Position numbers and translations under genes: made by a program. The notes beneath the pieces are model-generated. The model saw only the letters and a program-made list of their open reading frames with translations, was not told where the DNA came from and made no database searches. This document shows positions 34,514 through 43,106 of a stretch of DNA of 64,000 nt, one piece after another (position 1 is the first letter of the stretch; each line of letters opens with the position of its first letter). This DNA comes from Gammaproteobacteria bacterium (GTDB lineage: Bacteria; Pseudomonadota; Gammaproteobacteria; Pseudomonadales; Halieaceae): positions 17,402 through 81,401 of the forward strand of contig JAUHYL010000007.1 of the NCBI GenBank assembly GCA_030426545.1. Reading direction: 5' to 3'.

Positions 34514-35734
34514 TCAAAGACTGCCGATAACGCCCTCGGCCAGCATGCGCTCAACGTCTTCCTCACTGTAGCCGGCATCCGCAAGAATCTCGCGGCTGTG
34601 CTCTCCCAGCCGCGGCGGGTGCCTGTGCAGCGAGGCCGGCGTATCGGACAGGTGGCCCGGATAGCGCACGTAGCGCATGGTGCCTGCATCCGGGTGTTCG
34701 GCATCGAAAAACGTGCGGTTGTGCAGCGCCTGTGGATCTTCCTGGAATTCGCGAATGGTCTGAACCCGGCCGAAGGGCACCCCCTGTTCGTCCAGGCGTC
34801 GTAGCGCGTCGTCGGTGGAGAATTTCGCGATCGCCGCTTCCACCGCGTCAAGCCACGGTTTGAAGTCGGCCACGCGTTCTCCCAGGGTGGCCATGCCCGG
34901 CGTTTCCAGCAGTTCTTCGCATTCCAGCGCCCTGCACAGGCCCTGAAAGTGATTGTCCTGCAGCGCCATGCCGACGATGTAGCCATCGGTGGTGGCAAAC
35001 GTGCGCAGCACGGCCAGCGGCCGGGGAGGGGGTAGCCCGTTGGGCTGGAACGTGTCCACCGGCATCATGTCGGGCAGCGAATTCGCCGCCCAGGCGTCGA
35101 TCATGGGGACGTCCACGCGCTGGCCCCGGCCGGTACCGCCCGGTCGGTCCCGGGCATACAGCGCGGCGATGGCGACGCCCGCCGCGGTCAGCGCGGTGGT
35201 CTTGTCCACGATGGCAGACTGGATTAACTGCGGCTTGCCGCCGAAAGGCTCGCCCTGGATATAACAGCCGCCCACCAGCCCCTGCGCTATCGGGTCGTAG
35301 GCAGGCCGGTGGGAGTAGGGGCCAGTCGGGCCAAAGCCGGTGATCGACAGGAAAATCAGCCGCTCGTTGAGGGCTTTCAGATCATCGTAGCCAATGCCCA
35401 GCCGATCCGGCACGCCGCCGCGAAAGTTTTCCAGCACGATATCGGCACTGGCGGCGAGTTTTTTTATCACCGCAATGCCCTCCGCGCTCTTCAGGTCCAG
35501 GGCGAGGCTGCGTTTATTGCGGTTAACCTGCGAGTAAAAGCCGGTGAGTCCGCCCTCCTGTGGCGGCGACATCCAGCGTGAGATTTCGCCGTGCAGGGGC
35601 TCGATCTTGATCACGTCGGCCCCCAGGTCACCGAACTGTTGCCCGCAGAGGGGACCGGTGATCATGGAGGTGATGTCGATGACCTTGATACCGGTGAGTG
35701 GCCCTTCCGGGGATCCGTCCAGTTTGATGTCCAT
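34514..35734 (-). CDS. CoA transferase, family III (CaiB/BaiF)
   Basis: A 406-residue class III CoA transferase moving CoA between organic acids. The N-terminal signature is LTGIKVIDITSMITGPLCGQQ, followed by LGADVIKIEP and LENFRGGVPDRLGIGYDDL. The catalytic Asp should be that in RPAYDPIAQGLVGG. The length fits one subunit of the interlocked homodimer. The gene stands alone, convergent with the beta-lactamase-fold gene. It could activate a carboxylic acid for the acyl-CoA dehydrogenases encoded in the window; this is inference. Confidence 0.92.
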   Translation of the reverse strand: MDIKLDGSPEGPLTGIKVIDITSMITGPLCGQQFGDLGADVIKIEPLHGEISRWMSPPQEGGLTGFYSQVNRNKRSLALDLKSAEGIAVIKKLAASADIVLENFRGGVPDRLGIGYDDLKALNERLIFLSITGFGPTGPYSHRPAYDPIAQGLVGGCYIQGEPFGGKPQLIQSAIVDKTTALTAAGVAIAALYARDRPGGTGRGQRVDVPMIDAWAANSLPDMMPVDTFQPNGLPPPRPLAVLRTFATTDGYIVGMALQDNHFQGLCRALECEELLETPGMATLGERVADFKPWLDAVEAAIAKFSTDDALRRLDEQGVPFGRVQTIREFQEDPQALHNRTFFDAEHPDAGTMRYVRYPGHLSDTPASLHRHPPRLGEHSREILADAGYSEEDVERMLAEGVIGSL

Positions 35735-36067
35735 GCAGCGTTCTCCCTTGGTTTTGACAGCCGCGTTATTGTGTTCGTCTTGCGGCAGACTTTATATAGC
35801 CTAATCGGTCAGCCGTACTGCGGTTCAGCCGCAATCCATGCTGTGCGGGGCATCCTGCTGCGCCGCTGCCGGCGGCGATTGCTCCGCGCGGTAAGCCGGG
35901 TGTTGATATCCCTCAATCAGCGGCCACCCGTCTCTTGTTCATCCCTGTCAGAAGCGTTAGCTTAGCGGCTAATCACGATCAGCCGCTGGCAGGCGACTGA
36001 TCGCCGCGGCGTCTCTACAGGTTCCGCCGGGCAGCCAAACTCCCCGCTAGAGGTTTGTACACAAAAA
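35735..36067. other. Intergenic region between CoA transferase and PhyH-type gene
   Basis: About 330 bp between divergent genes. No conserved small gene or RNA was seen. Only short inverted repeats and AT-rich stretches (TTTATATAG near 35791) that could serve as promoters for the minus-strand CoA transferase. Confidence 0.5.
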
Positions 36068-37138
36068 ATGGGATTGTTGAAACGGGTTTTCGGCTCGGCC
36101 GGGCGCAGCGATCCGCTGCAGCGCGCCGAGGAACTGGCAACAGCCGGCGATTACCGCGCCGCGATTGCGCTGCTGCAGGACGCCTGCGAGCGTGACAGTG
36201 ACGGCCGACTGGCGCAGCGTCTGGTAGACATGCGCATTGAGGCGTTCGAAAAACTCGCCTGGCCTGCACCCGACGTGATGTGGCCCCCGGCACACGACGA
36301 TCGCTTCAGTGCTGTCAGCGGCTTCCCTGAGATTGATGCCGGCGCGCTGGATGCCGGTGCTCTGAAGGCGGGCATCCTTGGCAAGGGCGGCCTGATTGTG
36401 CGCGGCCTTATGCAGCCAGCGCTGGTAGCAGACATGCGCGAGCGCGTGCACCGCGCGCTGATTGCGCGGCGTGACCAGGTGATCGGCGGTCCGGACGAGG
36501 CGCTCGCCCCCTGGTTCAATCGCTCACCCCGGGTGCGTGGCGGGCCGGTTCAGTTTGGCAAGGACGACAGCAATCGTTATTCCGACAGCGGGTCGGTGTG
36601 GGGTGTGGATTCGCCACTCACTGCCGCCGCGCTAACGGGCTTCTACCGCGACATCGGCCTGCCTGGCATGCTCCACGACTATTTCAATGAGGCCGCAGTG
36701 CTCTCCGTTCGCAAATGGGTGTTGCGCTGCGTGGAACCCAATAACAACGAAAAGGCCGGCTGGCACCAGGATGGCCGTTTCCTTGGTGACCCCGCGATCC
36801 GCACCGTGAATCTGTGGATAGCGCTCACCGACTGCGGCACCGGGATGAAGGCCCCGGGAATTGAGTTGGTAGGGGAGAACGACGGCGAAATCTACGCAAC
36901 GGGCACCACCGGTGCAGATTTCGACTGGACAGTCTCCCAGACGCTGGTAGACGAAATCGCCCGTACGCACCCCGTGGAGACGCCGACGTTTGCCGCCGGG
37001 GACGCGATCTTCTTCGATCACTTCAACCTGCATCGCACCGCGTTTGGCACTGACCACAGTGAAAACCGCTACGCGCTGGAATCCTGGTTTTTCGCTGCTT
37101 CCACGGCGCCGCACAAGCAGCAGCCGGTGGTGCTGTAG
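36068..37138 (+). CDS. Phytanoyl-CoA dioxygenase (PhyH) family protein
   Basis: A 356-residue putative Fe(II)/2-oxoglutarate oxygenase. The iron-binding HxD is WHQDG with His233 and Asp235; the distal His is His322 with Arg323 next to it (FNLHRTAF), suitable for 2-oxoglutarate binding. The first 65 residues form an extra helical, TPR-like segment (ELATAGDYRAAIALLQDACE). No signal peptide. The upstream region has no strong ribosome site (AGAGG 16 bases off), so translation may be weak. The substrate is unknown; family members hydroxylate lipids, alkaloids and other small molecules. Confidence 0.85.
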   Translation: MGLLKRVFGSAGRSDPLQRAEELATAGDYRAAIALLQDACERDSDGRLAQRLVDMRIEAFEKLAWPAPDVMWPPAHDDRFSAVSGFPEIDAGALDAGALKAGILGKGGLIVRGLMQPALVADMRERVHRALIARRDQVIGGPDEALAPWFNRSPRVRGGPVQFGKDDSNRYSDSGSVWGVDSPLTAAALTGFYRDIGLPGMLHDYFNEAAVLSVRKWVLRCVEPNNNEKAGWHQDGRFLGDPAIRTVNLWIALTDCGTGMKAPGIELVGENDGEIYATGTTGADFDWTVSQTLVDEIARTHPVETPTFAAGDAIFFDHFNLHRTAFGTDHSENRYALESWFFAASTAPHKQQPVVL

Positions 37139-37324
37139 GGCGCCCAGCTCGTTCCCTGAGCGCCGCTGCAAGGCCGCCAAAGTGCGGCCGGGCCCGACCC
37201 AACACGCCGTTATCCTCCCCCGTTTGCCTCGCCTCGTTCGTATCAAGGCCTATCTACTTGAAAAATCGGGAAAAATAGCCGCGATCAGCAGGTGAAAATT
37301 ACGCTGGATTGATCCACCTCATGG

Positions 37325-37361
37325 TTGACACCTCCATTATTTGGGAATATATTCCCAAATA
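37325..37361 (+). promoter_or_regulatory. Promoter with embedded 24-bp palindromic operator, leaderless start
   Basis: TTGACA (37325-37330) and TATATT (37348-37353) are separated by exactly 17 bp. The -10 box lies in the middle of a perfect 24-bp palindrome at 37338-37361 (half-site TATTTGGGAATA). The expected transcription start falls at about 37360-37361, which is the A of the ATG, so the transcript would be leaderless. A bound dimer would block RNA polymerase. Confidence 0.75.
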
Positions 37362-38170
37362 TGTCAGAGAGCCTCCATTCAGCACTCAGGGCCGCGGTAA
37401 TGCGCCTGATGCGTCCACTGGTCAGAGTGATGCTGCATCACGGTATGGCCTATGGCGATTTTGCTGAGATGGCCAGAAAGGCTTTCGTTGAAGAGGGGTT
37501 TGCTTACCTGGTGGCTTCCGATCGGCGTCCAACAGTATCCGGGGTGTCGGCTCTCACCGGGCTGACCCGCAAAGAGGCCACGCGCCTGCGGGATCTGGAC
37601 TGGGATGACGACAGCGATTCAGGCCAGCGCTACAACCGCGCGATTCGCGTGATCAGTGGTTGGGCGGAAGATGTGGCCTTTCGCGATGACAGCGGTGAAC
37701 CGGCGGCGCTGCCGCTGGAGGGTGACGAAAACAGCTTCAGTGCGCTGGTAAAAAAATACAGTGGCGATATTCCCTACGTCGCCATGCTGACGGTGTTGGA
37801 GAACAGTGGCACGGTGGAGGTAGCAGACGGCCGTGTGACGTTGAAAGAACGCGCCTATATTCCAAATGGCACGTCAGCGGACAAGATCAATATTCTGGGT
37901 ACGGATGTCGGCGAACTTATCGCTACTATTGCACACAATCTTCAGGCCAATTCCGGTCAGTTGCTGTTCCAACGCAAGGTGTCCAACCATAAACTGCGCC
38001 CGGAGGCGGTCGAGGAGTTTCGGCAGCTGTCGAACCTGAAGTCACAGGAGCTCCTGGAGGAGTACGACCGTTGGCTGGCAGAGCGCGAAGTTGGGTCCGA
38101 TCAAACGGGTGAGTATGTCGCAGTTGGAATCTACTACACAGATGGAATGCAGGAGGTGGCCTGTGAATAG
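37361..38170 (+). CDS. DUF6502-like protein, possible autoregulatory DNA-binding protein
   Basis: A 269-residue protein of a family I recognise as DUF6502-like, function unknown. The ATG at 37361 is preferred: an upstream in-frame TTG at 37325 is part of the -35 box. Residues 57-78 (PTVSGVSALTGLTRKEATRL and onward) look like a helix-turn-helix, and the first helix LRAAVMRLMRPLVRVML is characteristic. No membrane segment. The gene lies right behind a promoter with a 24-bp palindrome and overlaps the lipoprotein gene by eight bases. It may be a repressor of its own operon; this is inference. Confidence 0.75.
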   Translation: MSESLHSALRAAVMRLMRPLVRVMLHHGMAYGDFAEMARKAFVEEGFAYLVASDRRPTVSGVSALTGLTRKEATRLRDLDWDDDSDSGQRYNRAIRVISGWAEDVAFRDDSGEPAALPLEGDENSFSALVKKYSGDIPYVAMLTVLENSGTVEVADGRVTLKERAYIPNGTSADKINILGTDVGELIATIAHNLQANSGQLLFQRKVSNHKLRPEAVEEFRQLSNLKSQELLEEYDRWLAEREVGSDQTGEYVAVGIYYTDGMQEVACE

Positions 38171-39773
38171 AGCGCACATCTGCCTCGTTGCTATGCTGCT
38201 CTGGGCCGGCCTGCTCAGCGGTTGTGGCGGCGGCGCTGGCCTGGCCTCTGTGTTACAGAGTGATCCCGACGGCGGCATCGGCGGCACCGGCGTCACCAGC
38301 TCCGGCACCATCGACGGCTTTGGCAGTATTTTTGTCAACGGCATCAAGTTCGAAACGGACGATGCGCGGGTTCTCATCGGTGGCAGCAATGCCCGGCAGG
38401 ACGACCTGGCGCTGGGCATGGTCGTGGTGGTGACGGGCACCATCAATGCGGATGGTCGCACCGGCGTTGCCACGCGGGTGGAGTACAAGGAAGAAGTGCA
38501 GGGGCCGATTGCGTCCATCACTGCCGATGCCGATGGTGACGTCCTGCTGCTGGACGTGCTGGGCAAGCTGGTCATTGTAGAGCGCACCGGAACGGTGCTC
38601 GATGGCGTGACTTTCGAATCCCTCAATGTTGGCGATGTGGTCGAGGTGTCGGGTTTCACCAACGAGGATGACCAGGTGCGCGCAACGCGTGTGAAGAAGA
38701 AAGCCGATCTGTTTGTAGGCGACAACGAAGTGGCGCTCAAGGGAGCGGTGCAGGAAGTGACCGATACGCAATTCCGGCTGGGCGGTATTTTTATCAACTA
38801 CGACGCCGCTGATCTTTCTGACATCCCCGGCGGCATGATTGCCGAGGGTGCGGAAGTCGAAGTTCGCGGCGAGTTCACCGGCAACTCGATTGTGGCTAAC
38901 CGGGTAGAAGAGGGCATTGGCCTGGCCGCGGTCTTTAATGCTGACAGCGAGTTGAAGGTACAGGGCACGGTTACCGGTTTTGTCAGCGCGAGTCAGTTCA
39001 AGGTGAATGATGTACTTGTTGATGCCCGTGACGCCGCGCTGTACCCCGAAGATTTTGTCGTCAACGACGGTATGGAAGTGCAGGTCAATGGCGTATGGGA
39101 CGGAGCAGCCCTGGTTGCGGACGAGGTGCGCGCGCGGCGCGGTCGAATCAAGCTGGAAGCTGCCGTGGTGACGGTTGATACCGACGCAAGCAGTATCACG
39201 CTGGGTCTGTTTGGCGGCAACGTCGAGTTCAGCCTGCAGGCCGATACCCGCCTGAACGACGATACCGCCATGGATGAGTCTCTCAGCCTTAGCGACATTA
39301 CCGCCGGCGATTTTCTCAGTGTCGAGGCGGTGCGCGCCGCGGGCCGCCTGGTGGCTACGCGCGTCGACCGCATCGACTTCGGCGATGAGGTGCTGCAGGC
39401 ACCGGTAGAGCGCTTTGCCCAGGGCATCAGCGTGACGCTGTTGGGTATCGATTACGTCACCCTTGGCACCACGTTCGAAAACGGTGTCGACACCGCCATC
39501 ACGCCGCTGGATTTCTACGGCCAGCTTAGCGAGGGCGACCTGGTCAAGATTCGCGACGTGCAGATCGCCGATGGCCGCGCCGACGTGGTGGAGTTTGAGG
39601 CGGCCTTCGCGCTGGACGGTGATCGCGCCTTCGACGGTGATTGCCAGCCCGGCCAGGGTGGCGGTGACAGCGGCTCAGACGGTATCTGCGGTACGCAGGT
39701 GACGAATGCACTGGTGCCCGGCGGCTTTGTGCTGCCGCAGGCTGACCAGACGAACGACAAAGTGTACGAGTGA
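38163..39773 (+). CDS. DUF5666-repeat lipoprotein
   Basis: A 536-residue envelope protein. The GTG at 38163 overlaps the upstream gene by eight bases and gives a lipoprotein signal MNRAHICLVAMLLWAGLLSG before Cys21 (lipobox LLSGC). The mature part starts with a glycine-rich linker (GGIGGTGVTSSGTIDGFGSI), then a series of about seven beta-rich repeats of the DUF5666 type (for example GDVVEVSGFTNEDDQVRATRV, and GMEVQVNGVWDGAALVADEV). Probably outer-membrane attached. Function unknown; co-translation with the DUF6502-like gene suggests shared control. Confidence 0.85.
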   Translation: MNRAHICLVAMLLWAGLLSGCGGGAGLASVLQSDPDGGIGGTGVTSSGTIDGFGSIFVNGIKFETDDARVLIGGSNARQDDLALGMVVVVTGTINADGRTGVATRVEYKEEVQGPIASITADADGDVLLLDVLGKLVIVERTGTVLDGVTFESLNVGDVVEVSGFTNEDDQVRATRVKKKADLFVGDNEVALKGAVQEVTDTQFRLGGIFINYDAADLSDIPGGMIAEGAEVEVRGEFTGNSIVANRVEEGIGLAAVFNADSELKVQGTVTGFVSASQFKVNDVLVDARDAALYPEDFVVNDGMEVQVNGVWDGAALVADEVRARRGRIKLEAAVVTVDTDASSITLGLFGGNVEFSLQADTRLNDDTAMDESLSLSDITAGDFLSVEAVRAAGRLVATRVDRIDFGDEVLQAPVERFAQGISVTLLGIDYVTLGTTFENGVDTAITPLDFYGQLSEGDLVKIRDVQIADGRADVVEFEAAFALDGDRAFDGDCQPGQGGGDSGSDGICGTQVTNALVPGGFVLPQADQTNDKVYE

Positions 39774-39788
39774 AACATGAGCGGAATT

Positions 39789-39855
39789 GGGGGAGTGAAA
39801 CAGGCGGCGGAGGCTTTCCAGTGGGGATTGGAAGTACTTCGCCGCTCCCCGTTTT
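39789..39855 (+). terminator. Rho-independent terminator after the lipoprotein gene
   Basis: GCGGCG (39804-39809) pairs with CGCCGC (39840-39845), with an inner CTTTCC/GGAAG pairing and an outer GGGGA/TCCCC pairing. The stem is directly followed by GTTTTT. It lies 16 bp after the lipoprotein stop and should end that operon. Confidence 0.65.
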
Positions 39856-39885
39856 TCACAGTCTGTTACAGGAGGTGCAGTACCG

Positions 39886-40148
39886 CGTGATGTGGTGATA
39901 CCTCAGGTTGTGCGTCGAATTTGCCAGATCATGACGCAGTTACTTGCAGAGGCCGGGCCCCCTAGAAGCCCGCTGTTAGTGTCTCTCAGGCGACTGTTTG
40001 TCGCTGGCAAATTTGACGCATACCTCTCAGGGTGGCCCACCGGCGACCCGGATTGTTGAACGCGACTGGTCGGACAAAGCCAGCCCTGACCAGCAGCGTA
40101 CAACGCCCGGGAAAACCGGTGACGTCACTGAGGTATCACCACATCACG
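39886..40148. mobile_element. MITE-like element, 263 bp with 21-bp perfect terminal inverted repeats
   Basis: Positions 39886-39906 and 40128-40148 are exact reverse complements over 21 bp (outer end CGTGATGTGG). A second nested pair, 39911-39927 and 40004-40020, matches at 16 of 17 positions. Directly after the inner right arm, ATACCTCTCAGG resembles the left-arm end ATACCTCAGG. There is no coding capacity. No obvious target-site duplication was found. The right arm contains the stop codon of the HAD gene. Confidence 0.6.
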
Positions 40149-40947
40149 TGGCACCTTCGCCCACGGCGCGTATCTGCCGCGCCAGGTCGAGGAAGTCCTC
40201 GGCTATGTAAGTCCAGTCGCCTTCCGCGTGGATCTCCGCCGCGTCCAGATAGTTGACACCGGGTTCCGGATTCTCTGGCTTGACCGCACCACCAAACTCC
40301 TCCGGCCGGGGTACAAAGGCCGTCTGCATACCGTGGCCTGCGGCGAACGCCAGGTCGACCTGGTGGGCCGCTACCATGCACACCTGTTCCGGTTGCAGGG
40401 CCAGAGCCTGTATCGATTTGAGGTAGGTCTGCGGATGCGGCTTGTAGAATCCGCTGAGCGAGGATCCGAGGATGATGTCCCAGGGTAGCTTTGCGTGCCG
40501 GGATAACCGCACCATGTCGGCGAAGTTGCCGTTGGACAGGGGCGCCACTATTGCCAATTCCTTAATCGCCAGCAACCCCGGCACGGCGTCGGGCCAGGGT
40601 TGCAGGCGCTCCCACTGCAGGCTCAGCCGCTCGATTTCTGCGGCAGTGAAACGCTTTGGAAAATGCGTCTGCAGCAGCGCTTCAAGGTTGCTGCGATTGA
40701 TCTCGCGCAGCGGACGAAACGGTGATTCCTCCATGGCCTGGGTTGCGGTGGTGATCATGTAGGCGGTGCGCCAGTCTATCGCCAGCCGCCCGCTGTCGCA
40801 TTCCACCTGCTGTGCTTCTGCCAGTGCGCTGAACATCTGACGAAAGGGCTGATAAAAATCGCACACGGTGCCGAAGGTGTCGAACACGACTGCTTCTATG
40901 GGAACCTCGCCGCGGGCGGGCGACTGATTCGGGTTGGGCTGGAGCAT
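40144..40947 (-). CDS. HAD superfamily hydrolase, haloacid dehalogenase type II
   Basis: A 267-residue L-2-haloacid dehalogenase-like protein. The ATG at 40947 has AAAGAGG upstream; the longer in-frame extension to 41175 has no homology pattern. The nucleophile Asp23 is in VFDTFGTVCDF. Later motifs are LSNGNF, GFYKPHPQTYLKSIQAL with the conserved Lys, and MVAAHQVDLAFAAGHG, all typical of type II haloacid dehalogenases. The canonical VFDAYGTL is changed to VFDTFGTV. Its stop codon lies in the right arm of the inverted-repeat element, so its true C-terminus may have been altered by insertion. Confidence 0.87.
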   Translation of the reverse strand: MLQPNPNQSPARGEVPIEAVVFDTFGTVCDFYQPFRQMFSALAEAQQVECDSGRLAIDWRTAYMITTATQAMEESPFRPLREINRSNLEALLQTHFPKRFTAAEIERLSLQWERLQPWPDAVPGLLAIKELAIVAPLSNGNFADMVRLSRHAKLPWDIILGSSLSGFYKPHPQTYLKSIQALALQPEQVCMVAAHQVDLAFAAGHGMQTAFVPRPEEFGGAVKPENPEPGVNYLDAAEIHAEGDWTYIAEDFLDLARQIRAVGEGAT

Positions 40948-41107
40948 GGGTGGCCTCTTTGCTGTGGTGAATGCCGGCGCAGGTACGGTCGGCCATGATG
41001 GCAGCGTCCCCAAAGCACGTCGAGCCGACGAAATGACCGGCTGGTCAACTTTTGGAATGTAAAGTAGGATGAGGCGTTCCCCGCACAGAGACACGGCTGT
41101 CTTGACT

Positions 41108-43078
41108 ATGCCCGCACATAAACCCCTGGCGACGTTACTGGCGCTGACACTGGTGGCGCTGCTGCCGGGTTGCAAGGCGGCGGTCGTCGAGGCGCCCGCA
41201 GCGGGCCAGCGGGCAGACTGGCCGGCCTACGGTGCCACCCCCGGCGGCACCCATTTTTCCCGGGCCTCGCAGATCACGCCCGACAATGTCGCGCAACTGG
41301 AGGTAGCCTGGCAGCACCGTTCCGGTGATATGCGCGAGGGCAAGCAAGACGACCAGTCCTTTTTTTCCCAGAGTTCCATGCAGGTCACGCCTATCGTCAT
41401 TGGCGATCGGCTCTACTACTGCTCGCCGTTCAACCGTGTCTTTGCGCTGCACGCCGAGACCGGCGAGGAGATCTGGTCCTTCGATCCGGGTGTGAACATG
41501 GAAGAAGTACCGGTGCTGCCAAATTGTCGTGGTGTAAGCAGCTGGCAATCCGGACGCGAGGGCGTCTGCGAGCACCGCATTCTCTTTGGCACATTTGATG
41601 CGCGCCTGATTGCGCTGGATGCCGAGACGGGCAGGCCCTGCGCGGATTTTGGTGACAAGGGCGAGGTCGATACTGCGCAAAGCCTGGGGACGCACCGCAC
41701 AGAGGAATACGGCATCACCTCACCGCCGGCGATTTTCGGGGATAGCCTGATAACCGGCTCCATGGTGCTCGACAATCAGCGCACCGATTCCCCGGGCGGC
41801 ATTGTGCGCGCGTACGATGTCCGCAGCGGCGAGTTGCAATGGGTCTTCAATCCCGTACCGCCGGGGATGCCCGAGCGCAACGCGGATGGCACGTGGCTCT
41901 CCGGTACCACCAATGTCTGGTCCATTATCGCGGTGGATGAGGAATTGGGCCTGGTGTATCTCCCCACCGGCAACACCACGCCGGATTATTTTGGCGGCCA
42001 CCGCCGTGGGCCGGGTGAAGACGGCGAGCGGCTCGGCCTGGACTACTACTCCAGTTCGGTGGTGGCGCTGCACGCCGACACGGGGGAGGTGGCCTGGCAC
42101 TTCCAGATGGTGCACCACGATATCTGGGATTTTGATACACCGGCCCAGCCAACACTGATTGACCTGACCGTCGACGGCGAACGCATTCCCGCACTGGTGC
42201 AGGTGACAAAGATGGGGCTGACCTTCGTGCTGAATCGCGCAACGGGTGAGCCGGTGTGGCCGGTAGAGGAGCGCCCCGTGCCGCAGGCGGGTAAAGTGCC
42301 CGAGGAGTACCTGTCGCCCACGCAGCCCTTTCCCACGCACCTTCCCTCCCTGGTGGGGCATCGCCTGACCCGCGAGGACGCCTGGGGGCTCACGCCCTGG
42401 GATCGTAATCGCTGCGCGGACCTGATTGAGACCATGAATCACGAGGGGCGCTACACGCCGCCTTCGACGACGGGCAGTATCAACTTTCCCGCCAATGCCG
42501 GTGGCAACAACTGGGGCTCACCGGCCATCAATCCCGATACCGGCATCATGGTTACTTTTACCAACCGGGTGCCGGGCTACGTGAAGCTGATTCCGCGCGA
42601 GCAGTGCGAGGGCAACCCTCAACCACAGCTTGGAACACCCTATTGCCTGGAGTCGTCCTTCCTGCGCTCGCCGCTGGGGCTGCCCTGCACGGCACCGCCC
42701 TGGGGCACGCTGGATGCAATTGACCTGGTCTCGGGCAAACACCTGTGGAGTGTGCCGCTGGGAACGACCCGCTACATGGCCCCGTTCCCGTTCTGGTGGT
42801 TGAAGGGCCTGCCTGGCCTGGGGGCACCCATGATGACCGATACCGGGCTGATATTCAGCGGTGTTTCCAATGATCACACGCTGCGCGCGTTTGATGTGCT
42901 GGCGGGCGAAGAGTTGTGGCAGGCGAAACTGCCCACCGCTGGCAATGCCCTGCCGATGACCTACCAGGTGCGGCCCGATGGCCGGCAGTTTGTGGTGATT
43001 GCTGCGGGCGGCCACTGGAGTGGCGGTGCGCCACCGGGCGACTATCTTATAGCCTTTGCACTGCCGTTGACTGAGTAA
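41108..43078 (+). CDS. PQQ-dependent dehydrogenase lipoprotein
   Basis: A 656-residue quinoprotein of the glucose/quinate-type PQQ dehydrogenase group, without the N-terminal five-helix membrane domain. The ATG at 41108 gives the lipoprotein signal MPAHKPLATLLALTLVALLPG and Cys22 (lipobox LLPGC); an ATG at 41069 only lengthens the n-region. Beta-propeller motifs recur, for example DWPAYGATPGGTHFS, VFALHAETGEEIWSFD and IVVIAAGGHWS-type ends. No CxxCH heme site is seen, so electrons must leave through another carrier. First gene of a six-gene plus-strand unit. Confidence 0.9.
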   Translation: MPAHKPLATLLALTLVALLPGCKAAVVEAPAAGQRADWPAYGATPGGTHFSRASQITPDNVAQLEVAWQHRSGDMREGKQDDQSFFSQSSMQVTPIVIGDRLYYCSPFNRVFALHAETGEEIWSFDPGVNMEEVPVLPNCRGVSSWQSGREGVCEHRILFGTFDARLIALDAETGRPCADFGDKGEVDTAQSLGTHRTEEYGITSPPAIFGDSLITGSMVLDNQRTDSPGGIVRAYDVRSGELQWVFNPVPPGMPERNADGTWLSGTTNVWSIIAVDEELGLVYLPTGNTTPDYFGGHRRGPGEDGERLGLDYYSSSVVALHADTGEVAWHFQMVHHDIWDFDTPAQPTLIDLTVDGERIPALVQVTKMGLTFVLNRATGEPVWPVEERPVPQAGKVPEEYLSPTQPFPTHLPSLVGHRLTREDAWGLTPWDRNRCADLIETMNHEGRYTPPSTTGSINFPANAGGNNWGSPAINPDTGIMVTFTNRVPGYVKLIPREQCEGNPQPQLGTPYCLESSFLRSPLGLPCTAPPWGTLDAIDLVSGKHLWSVPLGTTRYMAPFPFWWLKGLPGLGAPMMTDTGLIFSGVSNDHTLRAFDVLAGEELWQAKLPTAGNALPMTYQVRPDGRQFVVIAAGGHWSGGAPPGDYLIAFALPLTE

Positions 43079-43106
43079 CGCAGCGCTGTAACAGAGGGAA
43101 CGAGCA

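Noticed and set aside
39960-40020. An integron attC-like site inside the inverted-repeat element
   Set aside because: A GTTAGTG is present but no RYYYAAC partner at the other end, and no cassette or integrase is nearby.
40948-41175. N-terminal extension of the HAD gene and overlap with the PQQ gene start
   Set aside because: No family similarity, and the ATG at 40947 has a good ribosome site directly before it.
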